Positions 46,801-55,207 of a stretch of DNA of 64,000 nucleotides are shown here, piece by piece. The stretch is from Akkermansia muciniphila (GTDB lineage Bacteria > Verrucomicrobiota > Verrucomicrobiia > Verrucomicrobiales > V1-33). Numbering within the stretch: the stretch's first letter is position 1; each line of letters opens with the position of its first letter. The notes beneath the pieces are model-generated. The model made no database searches. It worked only from the letters and a program-made list of their open reading frames with translations, and was not told the DNA's origin. Made by a program: the position numbers and the translations under genes. The stretch covers positions 37,855 through 101,854 of the forward strand of contig CAMAUV010000007.1 of assembly GCA_945861415.1 (NCBI GenBank), in the 5' to 3' direction.

Positions 46801-48865
46801 CGATGCCGCCAGGGATCTGGCCAAATGGGGGTCGGCCGTGATCCCGGAACAGCCGGCCAGACAGGACCTGGCCACCGCGATGAATCTCATCAAAACCAAA
46901 TACCTGTCCGAACGGCGCGTTTTTCTCTACCAGCGCCACGGCTTGGGCGTCAGCGGCGACGGGATTTCCTCCACCCTGGTTTCGGGGACGAGCGGCGCGA
47001 CCATCGCACGCTACATGGTCCCCGGCGACAATCTGCTCGGCTTGAACTGGACCGCCAAGAACTTCGACGATGCCGCATGGTCTTCGGGCGCGACCGGGCT
47101 CGGCTTTGAAACGATCCCGGCCACCCACGCGCCGCTCATCGCGACGCGGGTCCGGCCCAGCGAGACCCACGCCGCGTCCACCTCGATTTTCCTGCGCATC
47201 CGCTTCAACGTCGCTGATCTCACTAAAATTGACGCGCTCGAGCTGCGGCTGAAATACGACGATGGCGTCGTCGCATGGCTCAACGGCACCGAGATCGCGC
47301 GGCGCAACATCGGCGGCGCGGCGGGAAGTCTGGTCGCTTATAACGCGGCAGCGACGAGCCGTCCGGACGCGCAGGCGATCGTGTTCCAGAACATTGACGT
47401 GAACGCCTTCTCCAGCGCCCTCGTGCAGGGCGAAAATGTGCTGGCCATCCATGCGCTGAATTCGTCGGCCACGAACTCCGACATGCTCATCCTGCCGGAA
47501 CTGGCCGAACTGCCAAAACCGGCTTCGCCAGGCTCGGTCGGAATCCCCGGTGCTCAGCCCCCGGCCCTGCCGCTGGCCATTGGCACCGTTGAATTCAACC
47601 CCGCCTCCGGCAACCAGAACCAGGAGTTCGTGCAGATTCTCAACCCCAACCCCATCGCCGTCGATGTCTCAGGCTGGACGGTCGAGGGTGCGATCGAGCA
47701 CACCTTCAAACCAGGCACGGTCATCCCATCGAATACGCGCAACGTGCCGCTCTACCTCTCGCCGCACGTCAACTCATTCCGTGCCCGGCCCTCGGCACCG
47801 ACCGGCAACAGCGGGGTCTTCGTCCAGGGGAACTACCGCGGCCAGTTGTCGGCGCGCGGCGAAACGATCACCATCCGCGATAGGACGGGCAACATCGCAG
47901 CCACAACGACCTGGTCCGGCGCGCCCAGCGATGCCCAGCGGTTCCTGCGCATCACCGAGATCCACTATCATCCCGCCGGTGCCTCCGCCGCCGAAATAGG
48001 AGCCGGGTTCACCGACTCCGACGATTTTGAATTCATCGAAATCAGAAACATCGGCCCGGCCCCGATCAACATCGGCGGCGTGCACTTCGACGAAGGGATC
48101 GAGTTCGTGATTCCCGCCGGCACCATGCTGGCTACCGGAGAACTCGCAGTCATCGTCAGCAATACGAATGCGTTCACTGCGCGCTACGGGGCCGGTCCCA
48201 GTGTCCTCGGCCAATACACCGGCCGTCTTAACAACGACGGCGAAGCGCTCCAACTGCAGGACGCCGCGGGCGAGAATATCCTCAAGTTCACCTTCAACGA
48301 TCGCTGGTATCCCGCCACCGACGGCGGCGGCTACGCCATGGTCATCCTTGACGGCACGGCCGACTGGAGCCGCTGGGATTTCGCCGCAGGATGGGGCATC
48401 GGCGAGCCGCTGCACGGCAGCCCGGGCACACTAAACAGCTCCGTCATCCGGCAGCAGTTCGCGGGATGGCTCAACCATCACTTCAGCGAGGCCGAAATCC
48501 TCGACCCGCTTGTGTCCGGCCCCGCGGCTGACCCTAACGGCGACGGACTTACTAACTTCCACCACTACGCCTTCGGCTCCAACCCCAGAGCCGCAGGCGT
48601 CCCTACGGACCAGCCGCTCTCCGCCATCAGCGGGAACTTCCTTGAATTCACCCACCAGCAGCGCGCCGCGGCGCTCGACCTGGAATACCTCACCGAGACT
48701 TCGGACAATCTCAATGCATGGACGATCATTGAAGCCCCCGTCATCCAAACTTCCACGGCTGACATCAACTCGATGGTAACCGTAACCCGGCGCGACCCGC
48801 GCATCATCGACACTCCGGGAGATACCCGACGCTTCCTGCGCGTCCGTGCTGTTCTGGGACAATGA
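43805..48865 (+). CDS. Giant secreted protein: lectin-like module, Ig repeats, lamin-tail domains and CotH kinase domain
   Basis: This 1686-residue protein starts at ATG 43805 (signal peptide ending GTSAAHA). The order is: shared module (about 27-212); two putative Ig repeats (FSIAPPLPAGLVFNTQTGSI, then FSISPALPAGLVLNPAIGAI); lamin-tail domain (about 398-482, ITEFMASNES, SDWIELHNFG); CotH kinase-like domain (about 685-940, GTRCAIWFEGEFYDNVFVRV, QLPWDKDLTFG); and two further lamin-tail-like domains near 1257-1520 (EFVQILNPNP, ITEIHYHP). A short tail domain follows. CotH domains phosphorylate spore-coat proteins in Bacillus; in Verrucomicrobiota they occur in giant surface proteins of unknown use. 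No sorting signal is visible at the C-terminus. Confidence 0.85.
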   Translation: MSSRTRCFTTVVAAAATLFLGTSAAHAKFFDDFGSFTAPAGNFNAAPSGQVGTGLDLAHSGNLTAWNKSGGGAVHIVDHANLWRAAGPAGARNFAVMFWQDNVITQQAAIPGSNQAGTSYAVDFLAAPAVYEAPSQATAASDGIKLEVLRASDNAVLHTFTHQPGAFAGVAGDLRLAPGSFTYTGDGSGDIKFRLGPSVFNSGRFGGAMDDLTLTVQTPAFDGYATNPALYVAGHAIAANLPLGINGQASGFSIAPPLPAGLVFNTQTGSISGTPSAVSPATQYTITASFPAAPDQAVTLVLSVLAHSTLTGYAVSPADYFFGVTIAANQPKVIGAAPAGFSISPALPAGLVLNPAIGAITGTPVATTPAADYTITASFPGEPDSTSILRLGVIVSPSTVMITEFMASNESTHYDGDGNASDWIELHNFGAAPVNLSGWYLTDRADNLTKWRFPSVTLPAGGYLVVYASNQSRDDYTDAGGRLHTNFSLSASGEYLGLIKADGVTVEHAFAPAFPPQVRGISYGIAASQAIAGFFNTPTPGAANPASPSAAGPLISDVTDSPLPLPGDGDDLVIRAQVTAFVSPVASVTLRYRVMFGAEQTVPMIASGGGQYTATIPHTASAPGQMVRWYVTAQDSLARSRREPPYLDPANSPQYFGTVIANPATASPLPALHWFLATPSAAGTLTGTRCAIWFEGEFYDNVFVRVRGASSVSWAKKAHKLEFNTGHHFRYADGAPRVEEINLNTTQQDKSYVREPLTYETYRAVGVPASDAFLVHVEQNGQFFSVAPLVQQVDEDFFTARGMDPEGALYKMNNGITSTANTEKRTRLHEGTADLQALIAGLAIANPNRNVWIFDNVDLPSAINYFTCAIVTQDFDRFTKNYYIYRDTNGSGEWTQLPWDKDLTFGERFVSDDISGDGFLDETPDSPSSNAHPFWCATGHARHGVNNMVDAVIAHPVAREMYLRRLRTLMDELLQPPGTPAAQLKFEARLDQLLPQLQIDAARDLAKWGSAVIPEQPARQDLATAMNLIKTKYLSERRVFLYQRHGLGVSGDGISSTLVSGTSGATIARYMVPGDNLLGLNWTAKNFDDAAWSSGATGLGFETIPATHAPLIATRVRPSETHAASTSIFLRIRFNVADLTKIDALELRLKYDDGVVAWLNGTEIARRNIGGAAGSLVAYNAAATSRPDAQAIVFQNIDVNAFSSALVQGENVLAIHALNSSATNSDMLILPELAELPKPASPGSVGIPGAQPPALPLAIGTVEFNPASGNQNQEFVQILNPNPIAVDVSGWTVEGAIEHTFKPGTVIPSNTRNVPLYLSPHVNSFRARPSAPTGNSGVFVQGNYRGQLSARGETITIRDRTGNIAATTTWSGAPSDAQRFLRITEIHYHPAGASAAEIGAGFTDSDDFEFIEIRNIGPAPINIGGVHFDEGIEFVIPAGTMLATGELAVIVSNTNAFTARYGAGPSVLGQYTGRLNNDGEALQLQDAAGENILKFTFNDRWYPATDGGGYAMVILDGTADWSRWDFAAGWGIGEPLHGSPGTLNSSVIRQQFAGWLNHHFSEAEILDPLVSGPAADPNGDGLTNFHHYAFGSNPRAAGVPTDQPLSAISGNFLEFTHQQRAAALDLEYLTETSDNLNAWTIIEAPVIQTSTADINSMVTVTRRDPRIIDTPGDTRRFLRVRAVLGQ

Positions 48866-48937
48866 AATCTGACTCCATGGAGGGAATGTGCTCTTCCATC
48901 CGGTCCCGGAGAAGAATGAGTTTGGCATAATTCTAAA

Positions 48938-48950
48938 TTGATTATCAGAC
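48938..48950. promoter_or_regulatory. Regulon palindrome, distal site of the GntR gene
   Basis: TTGATTATCAGAC is the palindrome in the reverse orientation with one outer mismatch. It lies 154 bp before the regulator start and 76 bp from the proximal site. Confidence 0.5.
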
Positions 48951-48978
48951 ACGATACCAAGCTTCAATTAGTTAAAGG

Positions 48979-49026
48979 TTGCGAATTACCACCTAATCTG
49001 CGTAACAATTTGTTCTGTTAATCAGA
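48979..49026 (+). promoter_or_regulatory. Candidate promoter with proximal operator of the GntR gene
   Basis: TTGCGA (48979-48984), an 18-base spacer and TAACAA (49003-49008) are followed by TCTGTTAATCAGA at 49014-49026, which differs from the regulon palindrome at one base. Autoregulation is implied. Confidence 0.5.
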
Positions 49027-49091
49027 TTTAAGCCTCGCCGTATCATTTACTCAATCACGCCAGCCCATCGTCTCACACGATACCAATACCA

Positions 49092-49850
49092 GTGCCTTCG
49101 ACCTTACGCCTTCCCAAAGTGCCCCATCAGCAGGATCTCGTCCGTAGTCTGATCCGCTATATACACTCGGACCGCCTCGCGGCGGGCGACCGGCTGCCCC
49201 CGATCCGCACTTTGGCCGAGCGCTTCGGGGTCACTGGGAGCGCGGTGCGCGATGCGCTGATTCAGCTCCAGACCATGGGCATGATCAGGATACTCCCGCG
49301 CAGTGGCGTTTTCGTGCAGTCGGTCAATTTCGCATTTCTCGTCGGTGCCCTGGCCGACACCATGGACAATGCGCTGGTGCAGGCGGACGCCAGCCTGTTC
49401 CACCTCCTTGATGCCCGGCAGTTGATAGAGGTCGAGTGCGCCACCGCAGCGGCGCAGCGGCGGCGGCTGGAGGACCTGCTGCCGATCCGCGGGGCACTGG
49501 CCGCGACACTCGCCGCGGCGGAACCGCTCGATGAGAACTCGTCCACCGAGGCGCGCACGGCGCACTACAATGCGGACATCCGCTTCCACCTCGCCATCGC
49601 CGAACTCGCGGGCAACCCCGTCCTCACCACCATGCTGCGCTCGCTGCTCGGCCTGCTCAAGCCTCACCTCCTGCAGATCCCGTGGAGCCCCCGGCGCAAA
49701 GAACTGACGGTGAACGCTCACCTTGAACTCTTCGAAGCCCTGCATTCCGGCGATGTCGAAAAAGTGGGCGTCCGCATGAAGGAACACACCGGAATGGCGC
49801 GTGATTCACTGCTGAGGAACATGTGGTCGTCTCCAGACACACCGTCCTAA
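49092..49850 (+). CDS. GntR-family (FadR-type, FCD) transcriptional regulator
   Basis: This 252-residue protein starts with GTG 49092. The winged helix is at residues 10-75 (LVRSLIRYIHSDRLAAGDRL, PPIRTLAERFGVTGSAVRDA), and an FCD ligand domain follows at about 90-230 with metal-type ligands Asp and His (HYNADIRFHLAIAELAGNP, KEHTGMARD). FCD regulators sense organic acids such as sugar acids. It stands between the secreted module genes and the catabolic run, and the TCTGATAATCAGA sites upstream are its best operator candidates. Confidence 0.88.
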   Translation: MPSTLRLPKVPHQQDLVRSLIRYIHSDRLAAGDRLPPIRTLAERFGVTGSAVRDALIQLQTMGMIRILPRSGVFVQSVNFAFLVGALADTMDNALVQADASLFHLLDARQLIEVECATAAAQRRRLEDLLPIRGALAATLAAAEPLDENSSTEARTAHYNADIRFHLAIAELAGNPVLTTMLRSLLGLLKPHLLQIPWSPRRKELTVNAHLELFEALHSGDVEKVGVRMKEHTGMARDSLLRNMWSSPDTPS

Positions 49851-49874
49851 TCTTTCTGACACCACCACGAATCC

Positions 49875-52800
49875 GTGCCTGTGAAACTTAACCAGCCATT
49901 ACTTCGGGCGATCAGCTGCTTCGGCGCGATGCTTTTCGCCGGCGTGGCTCAGGGTGCGGAGCAAAGCGGTGAAGGGATCGCATTTTTCGAGCGGGAGGTG
50001 GCCCCTGTTCTGAAGAACCGCTGCTTCAGTTGTCACAGCCATGAGTCCGGCAAAGCGAAGGGTGGTCTGGTGCTGGACTCGCGCAGCGGCTGGGAAACAG
50101 GTGGCAAGTCCGGCGCTTCCATCGTTCCCGGCGATCCCGGCGGGAGTCTGCTCATCAAGGCGGTGCATTATCAGGACGAGGATTTCCAGATGCCGCCGAA
50201 GGAGAAGCTCCCGGACGCCGAGATTGCGCTGTTGGAGAAATGGATCGCCATGGGAGCGCCGGATCCCCGGCTAGCGAAAGCGACGGCTCCCGACCCAAAA
50301 AAACTCTGGGCGCTCCAGCCGATCAGGGAGCCCGCGGTTCCCTCCGTTAGATCCACGGACTGGGCGCGGAATGAAATTGACGCCTTCCTGCTGGCCCGCC
50401 TTGAGCAGGCCGGCCTCGCCCCGGCCGCTGATGCCGACCGCCATACCCTGCTGCGCCGGGTGACGTTCGATCTCACCGGGCTGCCCCCGACTCCGGATGA
50501 GATTGCGGCATTTCTCAACGACACTTCGCCCGCTGCCTTCGAACGCGTGGTGGATCGCCTGCTGGGATCGGAAGCGTTCGGGGACCACTGGGTCCGGCAC
50601 TGGTTCGACCTCTCCTGCTATGCCGATCTTGCCGACATCCAGGGCAATGTCCTGATCCGCGATGCATGGCGCTACCGGGACTACGTCATCGCTGCCCTGA
50701 ATGCGGACAAGCCGCTGGATCGCTTCATCCACGAGCAGATCGCCGGCGACCTCCTGCCCGCACAAAACGCCGCAGAGCGCCGTGAATTGATCATCGCCAC
50801 CGGATACCTCGCGATCGGGCCGTGGACGCTTCAGAATTACATCAAAGGACAGCTCGACGCCGATGTCGTGGACCATCAGATTGACCGGATCGGGCGCACG
50901 TTCTTGGGACAGACCATTTCGTGCGCGCGCTGTCATGATCACAAGTTCGACCCCATCCCCACCGCGGACTACTATGCGCTGGCGGGGATATTTCACAGCA
51001 CCCGCACCACCAGTTATGACGGCCCCGGCGTGTGGAGCGCGATCACTCACATCCCGCTCCCGCAGTTGGAAGCCGCCCCCGGGGAGCTGGCGCAGCGTCA
51101 AAAGGCGCTCGATGAAACGGGAGCCCGGCGGCAGATTCTTCAGGCCGAACTGACCTCGCTCATCCTGATGATCCCCAGCGCCACGAGCGCTAACATTCTC
51201 ACACTGCAGAAGGGGATCGCCGCGAATGAGAAAGACCGGATCTACGAGGTGAGCTTCGAGTCCGCGCCGAGTGTCTGGGTGAATGCCGAGCAACGCACCA
51301 CTGCGGTAGACGGTTTGCAAATCGACATCCTGCGTGGCGACGGCAGCATCCTCGCAGGACACCAGCACAAGCCCGGGCCGTGGTCGGGAACGAAGGACGC
51401 CCAGCAGCTGAAATCCGCAGCCTTCCGCTACACCGGCGACGGCTCCGGCGACGTGCGCCTCCGCATCTCCAGTTCCACTCCCGGCAGCGGTCGCTTCGGC
51501 GGCGCGTTGGATGACCTCGTCGTCAGCGCCGGCGAGGACCGCCTCTTCGCTGACAAGTTTGACGGGATCGTGCCCGGCGCGACCACCGGCGAGCAGGCGG
51601 ACACGAAATTCAAAGTCTTCTCCGGCGCCGGTGTGCCCAACTGGGAGGGCGCTGGCATCAACCACTCGCATGTGGTCGATCTCGGCGGCGGCGACTATGC
51701 GGTGCAGTTCTTCAGTGGCAGCGCCGGCTCGCTCGCCTCCGCCAAGCCCGTCAGCGACGCGGAGAAGCTTGCGCACACCCGGGCGATGGAACTCCAGAAG
51801 GAAGTCCAAACTCTCGACTCCAAAATCACCCAACTGAACGCCCTGAATGCCCCGGATATGGCCCTCGCGGTGCGCGACACCGATTCGCCCACCGACGGTC
51901 CGATTTATAAGCGCGGCGACTTCCAGTCGCCCGGCAGCATCGTCCGGCGCGGCTTCCTCAGCGCCGTCCCCGCCGCCACGCGCCAAGCCATTCCGCAGGG
52001 CAGCAGCGGACGCCTGCAACTCGCGCAGTGGCTCACCGATCCCGGCAACCCGCTCACCCCGCGCGTCCTCGCCAACCGCCTCTGGCACCACATTTTCGGC
52101 AAGGGGCTGGTGCGCTCGGTCGATTACTTTGGCGTGCACGGTGAACAGCCCAGCCACCCGGACCTGCTCGATTTCCTCGCGCTGCGCCTGCGCGGGGACG
52201 ACCGGTGGTCGCTGAAGAAATCGGTGCGCCGCATGGTGCTGTCCCGCGCCTATCAAATGGCCTCCACACCCGACGCGGCGGCCACTGCCGCCGACCCTGA
52301 CAACCGCCTGCTCTGGCAGATGCCGCGCCGGCGGCTGAGCGCGGAGTCCCTCCGCGACGCCATACTCTCCGCCAGCGGCCAACTCGACCCGGGCCGCGGC
52401 GGACCGAGCCTCGGCCTTGAACTCCCTGACAACATTTCCGGCCTCGGCGGCAACATAAACCCGGCCACATGGGCCGGCAAAGTTCCGGAATCGGTCTCCC
52501 GGCGGCGCACGATTTACTTCCCGCTGAAGCGCGAACGCCCGCAGGGGGATCTGGAGATCCTCAGCACCTTCGACTTTCCCCACCCCAGCGAAATCACCGG
52601 CGCGCGTCCGGAAACCACCGTCGCGACGCAGGCGCTGTTTCTCATGAACGCCCCCTTTGTAAAGACCCAGGCCCGCCACCTGGCCGAGCGCCTCGCGAAG
52701 GAGGAAGCCGGCGACGAACGCGCCCGCATCAACCGCCTTTACCTCCTGACCGTGAACCGCCCGGCCGATGCCGGCGCGATCGAAACCGCCATGACATTCA

Positions 52801-52916
52801 TCGACGACTGCACCCGTGACCTTAGCGCCCCCGCCCGTGAGAATGCGCGTACGGAGGCGTGGACGCAACTCTGCCACGCAGTGCTCGGATTTAACAACTT
52901 CCTCTTCCGCGAATAG
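49875..52916 (+). CDS. Cytochrome-type DUF1549/DUF1553 protein with inserted permuted module
   Basis: This 1013-residue exported protein has an N-terminal planctomycete cytochrome C domain (NRCFSCHSHESGKAKGGL), DUF1549 (WARNEIDAFLLARLEQ, SCARCHDHKFDPIPTADYY), and DUF1553 at the C-terminus (TPRVLANRLWHHIFGKGLVR, RRRLSAESLRDAILSASGQL). Between them, at about residues 440-620, the lectin-like module of this locus appears with its halves exchanged. The family is thought to work in periplasmic polysaccharide degradation, possibly oxidatively. The start is GTG 49875; no Shine-Dalgarno precedes it. It is the first gene of a seven-gene run. Confidence 0.88.
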   Translation: MPVKLNQPLLRAISCFGAMLFAGVAQGAEQSGEGIAFFEREVAPVLKNRCFSCHSHESGKAKGGLVLDSRSGWETGGKSGASIVPGDPGGSLLIKAVHYQDEDFQMPPKEKLPDAEIALLEKWIAMGAPDPRLAKATAPDPKKLWALQPIREPAVPSVRSTDWARNEIDAFLLARLEQAGLAPAADADRHTLLRRVTFDLTGLPPTPDEIAAFLNDTSPAAFERVVDRLLGSEAFGDHWVRHWFDLSCYADLADIQGNVLIRDAWRYRDYVIAALNADKPLDRFIHEQIAGDLLPAQNAAERRELIIATGYLAIGPWTLQNYIKGQLDADVVDHQIDRIGRTFLGQTISCARCHDHKFDPIPTADYYALAGIFHSTRTTSYDGPGVWSAITHIPLPQLEAAPGELAQRQKALDETGARRQILQAELTSLILMIPSATSANILTLQKGIAANEKDRIYEVSFESAPSVWVNAEQRTTAVDGLQIDILRGDGSILAGHQHKPGPWSGTKDAQQLKSAAFRYTGDGSGDVRLRISSSTPGSGRFGGALDDLVVSAGEDRLFADKFDGIVPGATTGEQADTKFKVFSGAGVPNWEGAGINHSHVVDLGGGDYAVQFFSGSAGSLASAKPVSDAEKLAHTRAMELQKEVQTLDSKITQLNALNAPDMALAVRDTDSPTDGPIYKRGDFQSPGSIVRRGFLSAVPAATRQAIPQGSSGRLQLAQWLTDPGNPLTPRVLANRLWHHIFGKGLVRSVDYFGVHGEQPSHPDLLDFLALRLRGDDRWSLKKSVRRMVLSRAYQMASTPDAAATAADPDNRLLWQMPRRRLSAESLRDAILSASGQLDPGRGGPSLGLELPDNISGLGGNINPATWAGKVPESVSRRRTIYFPLKRERPQGDLEILSTFDFPHPSEITGARPETTVATQALFLMNAPFVKTQARHLAERLAKEEAGDERARINRLYLLTVNRPADAGAIETAMTFIDDCTRDLSAPARENARTEAWTQLCHAVLGFNNFLFRE

Positions 52917-52940
52917 AGACACCACCACTTGAAATCAGCC

Positions 52941-54365
52941 ATGAAGCTTTCCATCCCGTCTGCCAGCCATTCGCGCCGCAACTTCCTCCGCACCTCCGCC
53001 TGCGGATTCGGTTCGCTCGCCCTCCACGCGCTCCTCCAGCAGCAGGGCATGGCAAAGCAGGCCGTGGTCAGTGCCGCAGCGTCCCCGCTCGCCACAAGGA
53101 CACCCCACTTTCCGCCGCGTGCGCAGCGCGTCATTTTCCTCTTCATGCAGGGTGGTCCGTCCCACATGGATCTCTTCGACCACAAACCCCTGCTGGCAAA
53201 AGGATCGGGCGGCGTGCTGCCCTATAAGCTTCCCGGGATCGAAGCGACGGTCGGCCTCGAAAACACCCGCCTGCTCGGCCCGGTCTCCGGCTTCAAGCAC
53301 CACGGCCAGTCTGGCCTCTTCATGTCCGACATGCTGCCCCTCATGGGCCGCCACGCGGACGACCTCTGCATCCTGCGCGCGATGCAAGCCGACAGCCCTA
53401 ACCACCCTGTGGCGGTCCGCCAGCTCCACACCGGAAACCTCTTCGACGTCGTGCCCTCGATGGGATCATGGCTCTCCTACGGCCTCGGCACGGAAAACCA
53501 GCAACTGCCGTCCTACGTCACCATCCTGCCCGGCGAGGGTGAACGCAATTACAGCAGCGCTTTCCTTCCCGCCATCCATCAGGGAACCGCCATCCAAGAC
53601 GTTGGAAGCAAACCCGGCCAATCGCCCATCCGCAACCTGACCGATCGCGACATTCCCGGGGAAGTTCAGCGGCGCCGGCTCGACCTCATCCAGACGATGA
53701 ACCGCCGCCAGCTCGACCGCCTCCAGACCGATCAGCAGATGGAGGGCGTCATCGAGTCGTTCGAACTCGCCTTCCGCATGCAGACCGAAACCCCGCGCCT
53801 CGTGGACCTCGCCAGCGAATCGAAGGCCACCCTCGACCTCTACGGCATCGGCCAGGCACCGACCGACCAGTTCGGCCGCCAGTGCCTGCTCGCCCGGCGC
53901 CTCGCCGAGGCCGGCGTGCGCTTTGTGCAGGTCACCCTCGACGGCTGGGACCATCACAGCGGCATCGCCGGCGGCCTCAAGAACCTCTGCGCTCAATGCG
54001 ACAAGCCGGTCGCCGGCCTGCTCACCGACATGAAATCACGCGGGCTGCTCGAGGACACCCTCATCCTCTGGGGCGGCGAGTTCGGCCGCACCCCGCACGC
54101 CCAGAACGGCGACGGCCGCGAGCATAATCAGCACGGGTTCACGATGTGGATGGCCGGCGGCGGCGTCAAAGGAGGCATCACCCACGGAGCCACCGACGAC
54201 TTCGGATACCACGCAGTCGCTGGCAGAGTTCACATCAACGACCTCCACGCCACCATGCTCCACCTGCTCGGTCTCGACCACGAACGCCTCACCTTCGAGC
54301 ACCACGGCCGCCCGTTCCGCCTCACTGACGTCGCCGGAAAAGTCGTCAGGGAAATCATCGCCTAG
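52941..54365 (+). CDS. DUF1501 protein with twin-arginine signal
   Basis: This 474-residue protein starts at ATG 52941 (a TTG at 52929 is possible). A Tat signal, SHSRRNFLRTS, is followed by a hydrophobic stretch. The DUF1501 core has RVIFLFMQGGPSHMDLFDHK, GSWLSYGLGTENQQLPSYVT, VRFVQVTLDGWDHHSG, and LWGGEFGRTPHAQNG, with a sulfatase/phosphatase-like metal site. DUF1501 genes nearly always follow DUF1549/DUF1553 genes, as here with a 24-bp gap; the pair probably acts together in the periplasm. Confidence 0.9.
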   Translation: MKLSIPSASHSRRNFLRTSACGFGSLALHALLQQQGMAKQAVVSAAASPLATRTPHFPPRAQRVIFLFMQGGPSHMDLFDHKPLLAKGSGGVLPYKLPGIEATVGLENTRLLGPVSGFKHHGQSGLFMSDMLPLMGRHADDLCILRAMQADSPNHPVAVRQLHTGNLFDVVPSMGSWLSYGLGTENQQLPSYVTILPGEGERNYSSAFLPAIHQGTAIQDVGSKPGQSPIRNLTDRDIPGEVQRRRLDLIQTMNRRQLDRLQTDQQMEGVIESFELAFRMQTETPRLVDLASESKATLDLYGIGQAPTDQFGRQCLLARRLAEAGVRFVQVTLDGWDHHSGIAGGLKNLCAQCDKPVAGLLTDMKSRGLLEDTLILWGGEFGRTPHAQNGDGREHNQHGFTMWMAGGGVKGGITHGATDDFGYHAVAGRVHINDLHATMLHLLGLDHERLTFEHHGRPFRLTDVAGKVVREIIA

Positions 54366-54407
54366 CTCCAATTCTCCCCCACAGCCCAAGAAAAAGAAAA
54401 CACTCCC

Positions 54408-55190
54408 ATGCCATTGAATCCACTCCGTCAGAAACTGAAATCAAACCAGGGTACCCTCGGCCTCTGGGCCACAATGGAATGCGCCAGCATCACCGAGATC
54501 GCGGTCACGCTGAACCTCGACTGGGTCGTCGTGGACATGGAACACGGGCACCTCGATTACAAAGATGCGATGGATCACATCCGGGTGGTTCGCGAGACCG
54601 GAACGAGCATCATCATCCGCGTCTCTGACATCCGCGAGGACTGCATCAAGCGCGCGCTCGATATGGGAGCGCACGGCGTGATCCTGCCGCTGCCGCGCTC
54701 GGCCGCGGATGTCGAGCGCGGCTGCCACTTCGGCCGCTACGCGCCGCGGGGCGCCCGCGGCATCGGCGGCGAACGGGCCGTGAAATGGGGGCTTGGCTTC
54801 AAGGATTACCTCCAGATCGCCAACGAGGAAACGATGATCATCCCGATGATCGAAACCCGCGAAGCAGCCGAAGACATTGACAATATCCTATCCATCGAAG
54901 GGCTGGAGGCCATCTTCCTTGGTCCCGCTGACATGTCGGCGACTTACGGCCACCTCGGCGAATGGGAGGGAGGAGATGTCGCGCAGTTGAATCTCGATCT
55001 CCGCGCCAAAGCAGCCGCCAAAGGCATCGCCACCGGCGTTGTCGGCACAAGCATTGATGATGCCAAAAAGCGCCAAGAACAGGGGTTCCAGATGATCGCG
55101 CTGGGCTCCGACGCTGGGTTGCTCATCCGCAGCCTGCAACAGGCTTTGGGCGCCCTCGGCCGGGATATCAAGCCGCACCTCTGGTTCTGA
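54408..55190 (+). CDS. HpcH/HpaI-type class II aldolase
   Basis: This 260-residue aldolase of the HpaI/RhmA/GarL family carries WVVVDMEHGHLDYKDAMDHI (conserved acidic and His residues), GAHGVILPLPRSAADVERG, IGGERAV, and metal ligands in MIIPMIETREAAEDIDNI and EAIFLGPADMSATYGHLGEW. Such enzymes cleave 2-keto-3-deoxy sugar acids to pyruvate or a related keto acid plus an aldehyde. The aldehyde dehydrogenase later in the run could oxidise the product. It is paralogous to the N-terminal half of the fusion at 62011. Confidence 0.9.
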   Translation: MPLNPLRQKLKSNQGTLGLWATMECASITEIAVTLNLDWVVVDMEHGHLDYKDAMDHIRVVRETGTSIIIRVSDIREDCIKRALDMGAHGVILPLPRSAADVERGCHFGRYAPRGARGIGGERAVKWGLGFKDYLQIANEETMIIPMIETREAAEDIDNILSIEGLEAIFLGPADMSATYGHLGEWEGGDVAQLNLDLRAKAAAKGIATGVVGTSIDDAKKRQEQGFQMIALGSDAGLLIRSLQQALGALGRDIKPHLWF

Positions 55191-55207
55191 TCCAAACACC
55201 ACAGGCC

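Noticed and set aside
44258..47452. A 1064-codon open frame on the minus strand
   Set aside because: It is antisense to the CotH protein, lacks any domain, and arises from G+C-rich third positions.
50271..52928. An 885-codon minus-strand frame opposite the DUF1549/DUF1553 gene
   Set aside because: It is a shadow of a gene with unmistakable domains on the plus strand.
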